From positions 1-58,820 of the forward strand of contig CAZJBX010000014.1 of the NCBI GenBank assembly GCA_964544605.1: 58,820 nt of DNA. Reading direction: 5' to 3'. The stretch is from JAMIFN01 sp964544605. Its GTDB lineage: Bacteria > Pseudomonadota > Gammaproteobacteria > Burkholderiales > Burkholderiaceae_C. Positions 22,764 to 35,300 of this stretch are shown here, one piece after another; positions within the stretch are counted from its first letter, which is position 1; every line of letters begins with the position of its first letter. The notes beneath the pieces were generated by a model. The model saw only the letters and a program-made list of their open reading frames with translations. It had not been told where the DNA came from and searched no databases. The translations under genes and the position numbers were made by a program.

Positions 22764-25616
22764 TTATTGGCAGGCTTCGCAGCCAGGGTCGTCAATGGCG
22801 CAGAACTTCACATCGGTGGCGGGCAGCGGTGCGGGTGCTGGCGCTGGGGCAGCGCTGGGCACGGCGTTGAGCTTGCCTGCACCGACGGTGGATTTCTCCA
22901 CGCTGGTGGCGCTGGTTGAGCGCAGGTAGTAGGTGGTTTTCAAGCCACGCAGCCAAGCGAGTTTGTAGGTGTCGTCAAGCTTTTTGCCCGATACGCCAGC
23001 GATGTAGATGTTGAGCGACTGCGCTTGGTCAATCCATTTTTGGCGACGAGAAGCCGCCTCCACCAACCAAGTGGTGTCGATTTCAAAGGCCGTGGCGTAC
23101 AGGGCTTTGAGCTCTTGCGGCACGCGGTCAATCGCTTGCAAGGATCCGTCAAAGTGCTTGAGGTCCATGATCATGATGTCGTCCCACAGGCCCAGGCGTT
23201 TGAGGTCGTGCACCAAGTATTGGTTGATGACGGTGAACTCGCCGGAAAGGTTGGACTTGACCGAAAGGTTGCCGAAGTTGGGCTCAATCGAGGCATCCAC
23301 GCCAACGATGTTGGAAATGGTGGCCGTGGGCGCAATGGCCACGCAGTTGGAGTTGCGCATACCGTCCTGCGCAATTTTGCTGCGCAAGGCGGCCCAGTCC
23401 AAGGTGCTGGAGCGATCGACTTCGATAAAACCGCCGCGCTCTTGCGCCAGCATGTCGATGGTGTCGGGCGGCAAAATGCCTTGGCTCCACAGCGAGCCGT
23501 CGTAAGTGGAGTATTTGCCGCGTTCTTTGGCCAGCTCAGATGAGGCCCAGTAAGCGTAGTAGCACACCGCTTCCATAGAGCGGTCGGCAAACTCCACCGC
23601 CTCTTGACTGGCGTAGGGCAGGCGCAGGCGGTGCAGCGCATCTTGGAAGGCCATGATGCCCATACCCACAGGACGGTGGCGCATATTCGAGGTGCGGGCC
23701 TTCTCTACGGCGTAGTAGTTGATGTCGATGACATTGTCGAGCATACGCATGGCCGTGCGGATGGTGCGCTTGAGTTTGTCGTGGTCGAGTGCGCCGTCTT
23801 GCAGGTGGCGCAGCAGGTTGATGGAGCCGAGGTTGCACACGGCCGTTTCTTCATCGCTGGTGTTGAGCGTGATTTCTGTACACAGGTTGCTCGAATGCAC
23901 CACGCCCACATGCTGCTGCGGCGAGCGGATGTTGCAAGCGTCTTTGAAGGTAATCCAAGGGTGGCCCGTTTCAAACAGCATGGACAGCATCTTGCGCCAC
24001 AGGTCCACGGCAGGCACGGTTTTGGCCAGGGTAATCTCACCGCTGGCAACCTTGGCTTCATAGCCAACATAGGCTTTTTCAAAGGCTTTGCCGTAGAGGT
24101 CGTGCAAATCGGGCACATCGGCTGGCGAGAACAAAGTCCACTGGCCTTGCTCCATGACGCGGCGCATGAACAAATCAGGCACCCAGTTGGCGGTGTTCAT
24201 GTCGTGCGTGCGGCGGCGGTCGTCGCCGGTGTTTTTACGCAGCTCCAAGAACTCCTCAATGTCCAAGTGCCAAGTCTCTAAGTAAGTACACACTGCGCCT
24301 TTGCGCTTGCCGCCTTGGTTCACGGCCACGGCGGTGTCGTTCACTACTTTAAGGAAGGGCACCACGCCTTGGGATTCGCCATTCGTGCCTTTGATGTGGC
24401 TGCCCATGGCCCGCACGCGGGTCCAGTCATTGCCCAAGCCGCCTGCGTATTTCGAGAGCAAGGCGTTTTCTTTGATGGATTCATAAATGCCATCGAGGTG
24501 GTCGGGCACAGTGGTGAGGTAGCAAGAGGAGAGCTGGGGGCGCTGCGTGCCGCTGTTGAACAGGGTGGGCGTGGAGCTCATGAAGTCGAAAGAGGAGAGC
24601 ACCTCGTAGAACTCGATGGCGCGCGCCTCACGATCGGCCTCGTTGAGCGACAGGCCCATGGCCACGCGCATGAAGAAGGCTTGCGGCAGCTCAATGCGTT
24701 GCTTTTTGATGTGGATGAAGTAGCGGTCGTAAAGGGTTTGCAGGCCAAGGTAGTCAAACTGCAAATCGCGCTCAGGCTTGAGGGCCGCGCCCAAGCGTTG
24801 CAAATCGAATTGCGCCAGACGCTCATCGAGCAAACCCGCCTCAATCCCTTTGGCCACATAAGCAGGGAAGTAGCTGGCGTATTCGCCCACCATTTCGTCT
24901 TGGCTGACATCGCGGCCCAGCACCTCGCGGCGGATGGTGTGCAGCAGCAAACGCGCCGTGGCATAGGTGTAATCGGGGTCTTTTTCAATCAAAGTGCGGG
25001 CCGCCAAGATGGAGGCTTTGTGCACTTCGGCCAGCGGGATGCCGTCATACAAATTGCGCAAAGTCTCACGCACAATCGGCTCGGGCGTGATGTCCGCGCC
25101 CAAATTGGCGCAAGCCGAGGCAATCAAACCCAGCAGGCGGTTTTCATCCAACAGCACTTTTTCGCCGCCGTCCATCACATGCAGGCCGCTGTGAGCGCTG
25201 ACTTTGCTGATGGCCGCTTCGGCTTGGGCTTTGGCCGCGCGCTCTTGGGCGCGGCGCTCACGGTAGAGCACATAGGCGCGGGCGACCTCATGGTGGCCAG
25301 AGCGCATCAGGCCCAGCTCCACTTGGTCTTGCACATCTTCAATGTGGAAGGTGCCGCCGCCAGGGCGCGAGCGCATCAGGGCACGCACCACGCCAGCGGT
25401 CAGACCCTCTACAGTTTCACGCACGCTGGCCGAGGCCGCGCCCTGACTGCCGTGCACGGCCAAAAAAGCCTTCATCATGGCCACGGCAATCTTGTGCGGC
25501 TCAAAGCTCACAACCGAACCGTTGCGGCGCAGAATTTGGTATTGCGCCAAGGTTTGCTCGTCGATTTGGGCGGGCAAAATGGCGGCAGAAGAAGGAACAA
25601 AATCTAAGGTTTCCAT
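22764..25616 (-). CDS. nrdA: Ribonucleotide reductase class Ia alpha subunit (NrdA)
   Basis: NrdA reduces ribonucleoside diphosphates to deoxy forms. The 950-residue protein starts METLDFVPSS and carries an N-terminal ATP-cone (ILRRNGSVVSFEPHKIAVAMMKA), so it should show dATP inhibition. Active-site parts are visible: PQLSSCYL (redox cysteine), NLCTEITL (thiyl-radical cysteine with the adjacent glutamate), CNLGSINLLRH, and the C-terminal redox pair CEAC. An earlier in-frame start 31 codons upstream would overlap a terminator hairpin, so the ATG at 25616 is preferred. Two NrdR boxes and a leader hairpin precede the gene. Confidence 0.97.
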   Translation of the reverse strand: METLDFVPSSAAILPAQIDEQTLAQYQILRRNGSVVSFEPHKIAVAMMKAFLAVHGSQGAASASVRETVEGLTAGVVRALMRSRPGGGTFHIEDVQDQVELGLMRSGHHEVARAYVLYRERRAQERAAKAQAEAAISKVSAHSGLHVMDGGEKVLLDENRLLGLIASACANLGADITPEPIVRETLRNLYDGIPLAEVHKASILAARTLIEKDPDYTYATARLLLHTIRREVLGRDVSQDEMVGEYASYFPAYVAKGIEAGLLDERLAQFDLQRLGAALKPERDLQFDYLGLQTLYDRYFIHIKKQRIELPQAFFMRVAMGLSLNEADREARAIEFYEVLSSFDFMSSTPTLFNSGTQRPQLSSCYLTTVPDHLDGIYESIKENALLSKYAGGLGNDWTRVRAMGSHIKGTNGESQGVVPFLKVVNDTAVAVNQGGKRKGAVCTYLETWHLDIEEFLELRKNTGDDRRRTHDMNTANWVPDLFMRRVMEQGQWTLFSPADVPDLHDLYGKAFEKAYVGYEAKVASGEITLAKTVPAVDLWRKMLSMLFETGHPWITFKDACNIRSPQQHVGVVHSSNLCTEITLNTSDEETAVCNLGSINLLRHLQDGALDHDKLKRTIRTAMRMLDNVIDINYYAVEKARTSNMRHRPVGMGIMAFQDALHRLRLPYASQEAVEFADRSMEAVCYYAYWASSELAKERGKYSTYDGSLWSQGILPPDTIDMLAQERGGFIEVDRSSTLDWAALRSKIAQDGMRNSNCVAIAPTATISNIVGVDASIEPNFGNLSVKSNLSGEFTVINQYLVHDLKRLGLWDDIMIMDLKHFDGSLQAIDRVPQELKALYATAFEIDTTWLVEAASRRQKWIDQAQSLNIYIAGVSGKKLDDTYKLAWLRGLKTTYYLRSTSATSVEKSTVGAGKLNAVPSAAPAPAPAPLPATDVKFCAIDDPGCEACQ

Positions 25617-25632
25617 CGTTGTTTTCAGTCTC

Positions 25633-25717
25633 AAAAAAGCGCCCCGTGAAGGCGCTGCAACAGAAGGTCTTAAAGTGTTTTTACTCGACCTTCCCCCAAT
25701 GGGGCCCAAGGGGCGCT
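25633..25717 (-). promoter_or_regulatory. nrdA leader with terminator and competing stem
   Basis: On the minus strand AGCGCC (25656-25651) and GGCGCT (25643-25638) form a hairpin followed by six T residues (25638-25633), ending 16 nt before the nrdA ATG. The same 3' arm, GGGGCGCT (25645-25638), is exactly complementary to AGCGCCCC at the 5' end of the leader (25717-25710). The two pairings exclude each other, the usual layout of an attenuator. A third hairpin (CCTT/AAGG plus CCCC/GGGG) lies between. Function is inferred. Confidence 0.5.
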
Positions 25718-25719
25718 CT

Positions 25720-25767
25720 ACACTATAGGTAGTGTTTGAATCTCCCTCAAAACACTAGTGGTAGTGT
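25720..25767 (-). promoter_or_regulatory. nrdAB promoter with two NrdR boxes
   Basis: Two 16-bp NrdR-type boxes, ACACTATAGGTAGTGT (25720-25735) and ACACTAGTGGTAGTGT (25752-25767), are 32 bp apart centre to centre, about three helical turns, as NrdR requires. On the minus strand TTGAGG (25750-25745) and TATAGT (25727-25722) are 17 bp apart. The first box covers the -10, and the second lies just upstream of the -35, so NrdR binding should block RNA polymerase when dATP is high. Confidence 0.88.
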
Positions 25768-25984
25768 AAGCCAGATTTTTGGGCCAAGGCCAAAGACCTG
25801 CATTTTGGCGGTCTTTTGCCCCAAAAGCAGCCCTTTTCTCAGCCCGCAAAAACCCCAGGGTTTGCGCTCACTGACGGCGCAGGCCCGATGCCCTATAGAC
25901 CCGCTGCGGCGCAGACTTTGGCCGCCCCCTACAATCGCCCCTGCCCTGTTTTTTTCTTTGTGGCGCACAGCCCACACCCTGCCC

Positions 25985-26566
25985 ATGCAAGAACCTGAAG
26001 TCCTCGAAGCCATTGAGCCCAGCCGCCGCCCCAAAGCGGGGCGGCAAACCAAGCACCAGCCCGCCGCCAGCCGCCCCCGTGTCAGCTTTGCCTTTATGCG
26101 CGGCCACGCCGCCCACTGGGTCGCCATGGGTTTTGGTGCTGGCCTGTCGCCTGTGGCCCCGGGCACCATGGGCACGCTCTGGGCTTGGGCCAGCTTTGCG
26201 CTGATGTATCCCTGGCTCAATGACTGGGGCTGGGCCGCGCTTTTGTTTTTTGGCTTTTTCATCGGCTGGTGGGCCTGCACCTTAACGGCCCGCGATTTGC
26301 AGGTGGACGACCCCGGCAGCATTGTGTGGGATGAAATCATCGCCTTCTGGCTGGTGCTGTGGTTTGTCATGCCCACGGGCTTTTGGGGCCAGCTTGGGGC
26401 GTTTTTGCTGTTTCGCTTTTTTGATGCGGCCAAGCCCCAGCCCGTGCGCTGGGCCGATCGCGCCTTCAAAGGCGGCGGCTGGCGCGGCGGTTTTGGCATC
26501 ATTTGGGATGACATCGTCGCCGCCCTCTGCACCTTGGTCGTCATCGCCCTGTGGCGCGCGATTTAA
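25985..26566 (+). CDS. pgpA: Phosphatidylglycerophosphatase A
   Basis: PgpA removes the phosphate from phosphatidylglycerophosphate to give phosphatidylglycerol. The 193-residue protein has a 30-residue polar N-terminal extension and then the family signature GFGAGLSPVAPGTMGTLWAW, the acidic DDPGSIVWDEIIAFW segment and FRFFDAAKPQPVRWADR, with several membrane helices. Family members are usually nearer 160 residues, and the extra length is the N-terminal part. I chose the ATG at 25985; the frame is open for about 80 codons further, but that part overlaps the nrdA promoter region. A TACAAT element lies at 25930-25935. It overlaps no gene and is followed after 12 bp by a methyltransferase-like gene. 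Confidence 0.92.
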   Translation: MQEPEVLEAIEPSRRPKAGRQTKHQPAASRPRVSFAFMRGHAAHWVAMGFGAGLSPVAPGTMGTLWAWASFALMYPWLNDWGWAALLFFGFFIGWWACTLTARDLQVDDPGSIVWDEIIAFWLVLWFVMPTGFWGQLGAFLLFRFFDAAKPQPVRWADRAFKGGGWRGGFGIIWDDIVAALCTLVVIALWRAI

Positions 26567-26578
26567 GGGTTTGATGCC

Positions 26579-27511
26579 ATGCCTTACCCTGAAGAAGAAA
26601 GTTTTGCCGCCAGTGTGGATGCCGCCGCCAGCGGGCGTTGGCTGCGCCTGAGCGCCGAGGCCGCCGAGCCCGCTTGGTTGCACGAGGAAGTGGGCCGCCG
26701 CTTGCTCGAACGCATTGAAGTGCTGCAACTGCCCGCCGTGGCGCATTACGCCAATTGGCATTGGCCGCAAGGCGGGCAAGCCCTGCAAACGGCCTTGGGC
26801 CAACGCTGGCCGCAAGCGCAAGCCTATGCGCCCAGCCTCAGCCCCGCCAGTGATGCTGCGCCGCCTGCTGCTGTTGAAAAAAACCGCCCACTGGCGCAAC
26901 CCTTGGCCCAAGCTGGGCAGTGGTTGCAGCAGCTCATGGGCAAAAGCGCCGCCGCCCAGCCGCAGCCGCCGCTGCGCTTGGCCCCCGCGCCAGGCAGTGT
27001 GCAGCTCTTGGTGGCGAATATGTTTTTGCACCACAGCGCCAACCCTGAGCAGAGTTTGAAGCAATGGCATGAGAGCTTGGCCGTGGGCGGCGTGGTGTTT
27101 TTCACCTGCTTCGGGCCAGACACGCTCAAGCCCTTGCAGCAGATTTACGCCCGCCTCGGCTGGCCTGCACCATTGCAGCGCTTGGTCGATATGCACGACT
27201 GGGGCGATGCACTGGTGAACACCGGCCTTGATACGCCCGTGATGGAAATGGAAACCCTGAGCCTGAGCTACAGCAGTGCCCAAGCCCTGCTCGATGAACT
27301 GCGCACCTTGGGCCGCAATTTGCGCCCCACGCGCTTTCAAGGCTTGCGCGGCCGCGCTTGGCAGCAGCGCCTATTGGCCGAGCTGGAGGCGCTCAAGGCC
27401 GAGGATGGCCGCATCCACATGCCCTTTGAAATCATTTACGCCCACGCCTTTAAATCGCCGCCACGGGCGCAAATCTCTATTTCTAAGCGCAAGCAATTGC
27501 TGGGCGAATAA
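26579..27511 (+). CDS. BioC-like (malonyl-ACP methyltransferase-like) protein, degenerate SAM site
   Basis: The 310-residue protein resembles the C-terminal two-thirds of BioC: VANMFLHHSANPEQSLKQWHESLAVGGVVFFTCFGPDTLKPL, then DMHDWGDALVNTGLDTPVMEMETLSLSY and LRTLGRNL. In BioC this region follows a glycine-rich motif I (DLGCGTG). Here the first 100 residues are Ala/Gln-rich (QGGQALQTALGQRWPQAQAY) with no such motif. It may be a non-catalytic relative, or a protein that has lost SAM binding; an authentic biotin role is doubtful. It starts 12 bp after pgpA, so it is probably cotranscribed. Confidence 0.7.
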   Translation: MPYPEEESFAASVDAAASGRWLRLSAEAAEPAWLHEEVGRRLLERIEVLQLPAVAHYANWHWPQGGQALQTALGQRWPQAQAYAPSLSPASDAAPPAAVEKNRPLAQPLAQAGQWLQQLMGKSAAAQPQPPLRLAPAPGSVQLLVANMFLHHSANPEQSLKQWHESLAVGGVVFFTCFGPDTLKPLQQIYARLGWPAPLQRLVDMHDWGDALVNTGLDTPVMEMETLSLSYSSAQALLDELRTLGRNLRPTRFQGLRGRAWQQRLLAELEALKAEDGRIHMPFEIIYAHAFKSPPRAQISISKRKQLLGE

Positions 27512-27549
27512 GCCCGCCGCCTGCCGCTTAAAGGCCACTTCAAGGCCGC

Positions 27550-27915
27550 TTACAGACTGACGAAGACCTTGCCGTCGGCCTCACGGGCGGCAAAGTGGGC
27601 AATCGGCGCGGGCGCTTTGCCCATGGCAATCACTTTGTGCAGCATCTTTGGCGCTTTGATGCCGCCGGGCAGGTTCTGCACCCATTCGGTGTTCTGGCCT
27701 GTACACAGATCGAATTTGGCCCCATGCCAGGGGCATTGCAGCACGCCGTTCTCGACCTTGCCTTTGGCCATATTCATGCCCATGTGCGAGCACTTGTTCT
27801 CCACCGCCTGCACTTGGCCGTTCACGCGGCTGAGCAACATCTTTTTACCGCCCGCCTCTACAGCATGGCAGCGGCCTTCTTGCACCTCAGCGGCGCTGGC
27901 TACTTCGTATTCCAT
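27550..27915 (-). CDS. Rieske [2Fe-2S] ferredoxin-like protein
   Basis: The 121-residue protein has the Rieske cluster ligands in C-S-H (NKCSHMGMNMAKGK) and C-P-W-H (QCPWHGAKFDLCTG), with a typical nitrite-reductase-small-subunit/ferredoxin fold (MEYEVASAAEVQEGRCHAV at the start). It should carry an electron to an unknown partner; no oxygenase lies nearby. Two starts are possible; the ATG at 27915 has AAGGG 7 nt before it and the earlier one at 27933 does not. The gene is convergent with the BioC-like gene and lies just beyond the rpoC terminator. Confidence 0.88.
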   Translation of the reverse strand: MEYEVASAAEVQEGRCHAVEAGGKKMLLSRVNGQVQAVENKCSHMGMNMAKGKVENGVLQCPWHGAKFDLCTGQNTEWVQNLPGGIKAPKMLHKVIAMGKAPAPIAHFAAREADGKVFVSL

Positions 27916-27959
27916 GGCGCATCCCTTCTTCATTCAAACTGAAAACAAAATTCTGGCAT

Positions 27960-27997
27960 AAAAAAACCACCCCGCAGCCGCATGGCCTTGGGGTGGT
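27960..27997 (-). terminator. Intrinsic terminator after rpoC
   Basis: On the minus strand ACCACCCC (27997-27990) pairs with GGGGTGGT (27973-27966) around a 16-nt loop, followed by seven T residues (27966-27960). Confidence 0.85.
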
Positions 27998-28017
27998 GTT
28001 GTCAGGCAAAGAGGGGC

Positions 28018-32286
<4,269 letters not shown>

Positions 32287-32307
32287 AGCGTCTGCCTTTC
32301 CGTGGGC

Positions 32308-35300
32308 TTATTTGTTTTTAACGAGCGAAATGTCCAGACCCAATGAACGGATCTCTTTGATCAGCACATTGAAGGATTCGGGCATACCCGCATCGATGCT
32401 GTGCTCGCCTTTGACAATGCTTTCATAGACCTTGGTACGACCTTGCACATCGTCAGACTTGACGGTGAGCATCTCTTGCAAGATGTAAGACGCGCCATAG
32501 GCTTTGAGCGCCCAGACCTCCATCTCACCAAAACGCTGGCCACCGAATTGGGCTTTACCGCCCAGAGGTTGCTGCGTCACCAGTGAGTAGGGGCCGGTTG
32601 AGCGCGCGTGCATCTTGTCATCGACCAAGTGGTGCAGTTTCAGCACATGCATATAGCCCACCGTGGTTTTGCGCTCAAAGGCATCGCCAGTGCGGCCGTC
32701 ATACAACTGGGCTTGGGTGCGGCTGTCGCTCAAGCCTTTGGCGGCGGCGATGTCGTCGGGGTAAGCCAGTTTCAGCATATCCAGCACTTCGCCCTCAGTC
32801 GCGCCATCGAATACGGGAGTGGCAAAGGGCACGCCGCCTTCAAGGTTGCGGGCCATGTCCAGCACTTCTGCGTCTTTCAGTTGCGCCAAGTCCTCTTGGT
32901 GGCCAGTGCGGTTGTAGATTTCGCCCATGAACTCGCGCAGCTCAGCCGCCTTGGCTTCGCGTTGCAGCATATCGCCAATGCGTTGGCCCAAGCCTTTGGC
33001 GGCCCAGCCCAAATGCACTTCCAGCACCTGACCGATGTTCATGCGCGAAGGCACGCCCAGCGGGTTGAGCACGATGTCGCAAGGCGTGCCATCGGCCATA
33101 TAGGGCATGTCTTCCACCGGCACGATTTTGGACACCACACCTTTGTTACCGTGGCGGCCGGCCATTTTGTCGCCGGGTTGCAAGCGGCGCTTGACGGCCA
33201 GGTAAACCTTGACCATTTTCAACACGCCTTGTTGCAGCTCATCGCCTTGGGTCAGTTTTTTGCGTTTTTCTTCAAACGCGGCATCAAAGCTGTGGCGGGT
33301 TTGCTCCAAAGAGAGCTTGATGGATTCGAGCTGAGAGGCCACTTCGTCATCGGCAGGACGGATGTCGAACCAGTGGTATTTCTCCACAGAGTCCAGATAG
33401 TCTTTGTCGATTTTGCTGCCTTTGGCCAGTTTGTGCGGGCCACCATTGGCCAGCTTGCCGGTGAGCAATTTGGCCAAACGGTCGAAGGCATCGGCTTCCA
33501 CAATGCGCATCTGGTCGTTCAAGTCTTGGCGGAAGCGCTTGAGCTCGTCCTCAATGATTTCTTGGGCGCGTTTGTCGCGCTCCACGCCTTCGCGGGTGAA
33601 GACTTGCACATCAATCACCGTGCCGCCTGAGCCTTGGCTCACACGCAGCGAGGTGTCTTTCACATCCGAGGCTTTCTCGCCGAAGATGGCGCGCAGCAGT
33701 TTTTCTTCAGGCGTGAGGGTGGTTTCGCCTTTGGGCGTGACCTTGCCCACCAGCACATCACCGGGCTTGACTTCAGCGCCGACATAAATGATGCCGGAAT
33801 CGTCCATGCGGTTGAGTTGCGCTTCGCTCAGGTTGGGGATGTCGCGGGTGATTTCCTCTTCGCCCAGTTTGGTATCACGGGCGTAGCACACCAGCTCCTC
33901 AATGTGGATGTTGGTGTAACGGTCATCGGCCACTACCTTCTCAGAAATCAGAATCGAATCCTCGAAGTTGTAGCCGTTCCAGGGCATAAAGGCCACCAGC
34001 ATGTTTTGACCCAAGGCCAGCTCGCCGAGGTCGGTGGAAGCGCCATCGGCAATCACATCGCCTTTGGCAATGATGTCGCCCTTTTTCACGATGGGGCGCT
34101 GGTGGATGTTGGTGTTTTGGTTGGAGCGCTGGTATTTGATGAGGGAGTAGATGTCCACGCCCACTTCACCGGCCACCGCCTCTTTGTCGTTCACACGCAC
34201 CACAATGCGGGTGCTGTCCACATAATCGACCACGCCGCCACGGTTGGCCGTCACCACAGTGCCAGAGTCCACCGCAGCAACGCGCTCGATGCCCGTGCCG
34301 ACAACGGCCTTTTCAGGACGCAGAGTGGGCACAGCTTGGCGCTGCATGTTGGCACCCATGAGTGCGCGGTTGGCATCATCGTGCTCCAAGAAGGGCACCA
34401 AAGATGCGGCCACAGAGACAATCTGCGCGGGCGATACATCCATGTACTGGATGCTGTCGGCCGTCACCAAAACGGAATCGCCGTTTTCACGGGCAGAAAC
34501 CAAATCCCCGCTGAAGCGGCCTTCTTCGTCCAGCTCGGCGTTGGCCTGGGCAATCACATATTTGCCCTCTTCAATGGCCGAGAGGTAGTCCACCTTGTCG
34601 GTCACTTTGCCATCTTCCACACGGCGGTAGGGCGTCTCAATAAAGCCGTACTCGTTCAGGCGGGCGTAAAGGGCCAAAGAGTTAATCAGACCAATGTTGG
34701 GGCCTTCAGGCGTTTCAATGGGGCAGACACGGCCATAGTGGGTCACATGCACATCGCGCACTTCAAAGCCCGCTCGCTCGCGTGTCAAACCGCCTTGGCC
34801 CAGTGCTGAAACACGGCGCTTGTGCGTGATTTCAGACAGAGGGTTGGTTTGGTCCATGAATTGCGACAACTGCGATGAACCGAAGAAATCGCGCAGGGCG
34901 CTGGTGATGGGCTTGCTGTTGATGAGGTCGTGCGGCATCAGGGGGTCGTTCTCAGCCTGACCCAAACGCTCTTTCACGGCTTTTTCAATGCGCGCCAAAC
35001 CGGTGCGGTATTGGTTTTCGGCCATCTCGCCGACACAACGCACGCGGCGGTTGCCCAAGTGGTCGATGTCATCGACTTCGCCCTTGCCGTTGCGCAAATC
35101 GACGAGGATTTTCACCACAGACAGGATGTCTTCGTTGGACAGAACTTTCTCGCCCTCGGCCCCTTCGCGGCCAATTTTGGCGTTGAACTTCATGCGGCCC
35201 ACACGAGAGAGGTCGTAGGTATCGGGGTTGTAGAACAGGCGGTGGAACAAAGCCTGCACCGCGTCTTCGGTGGGCGGCTCGCCAGGACGCATCATGCGGT

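Noticed and set aside
24315..25607. 430-codon plus-strand frame opposite nrdA
   Set aside because: Antisense to a gene with clear family motifs; the protein is His/Gly/Ala-rich with no recognisable domain.
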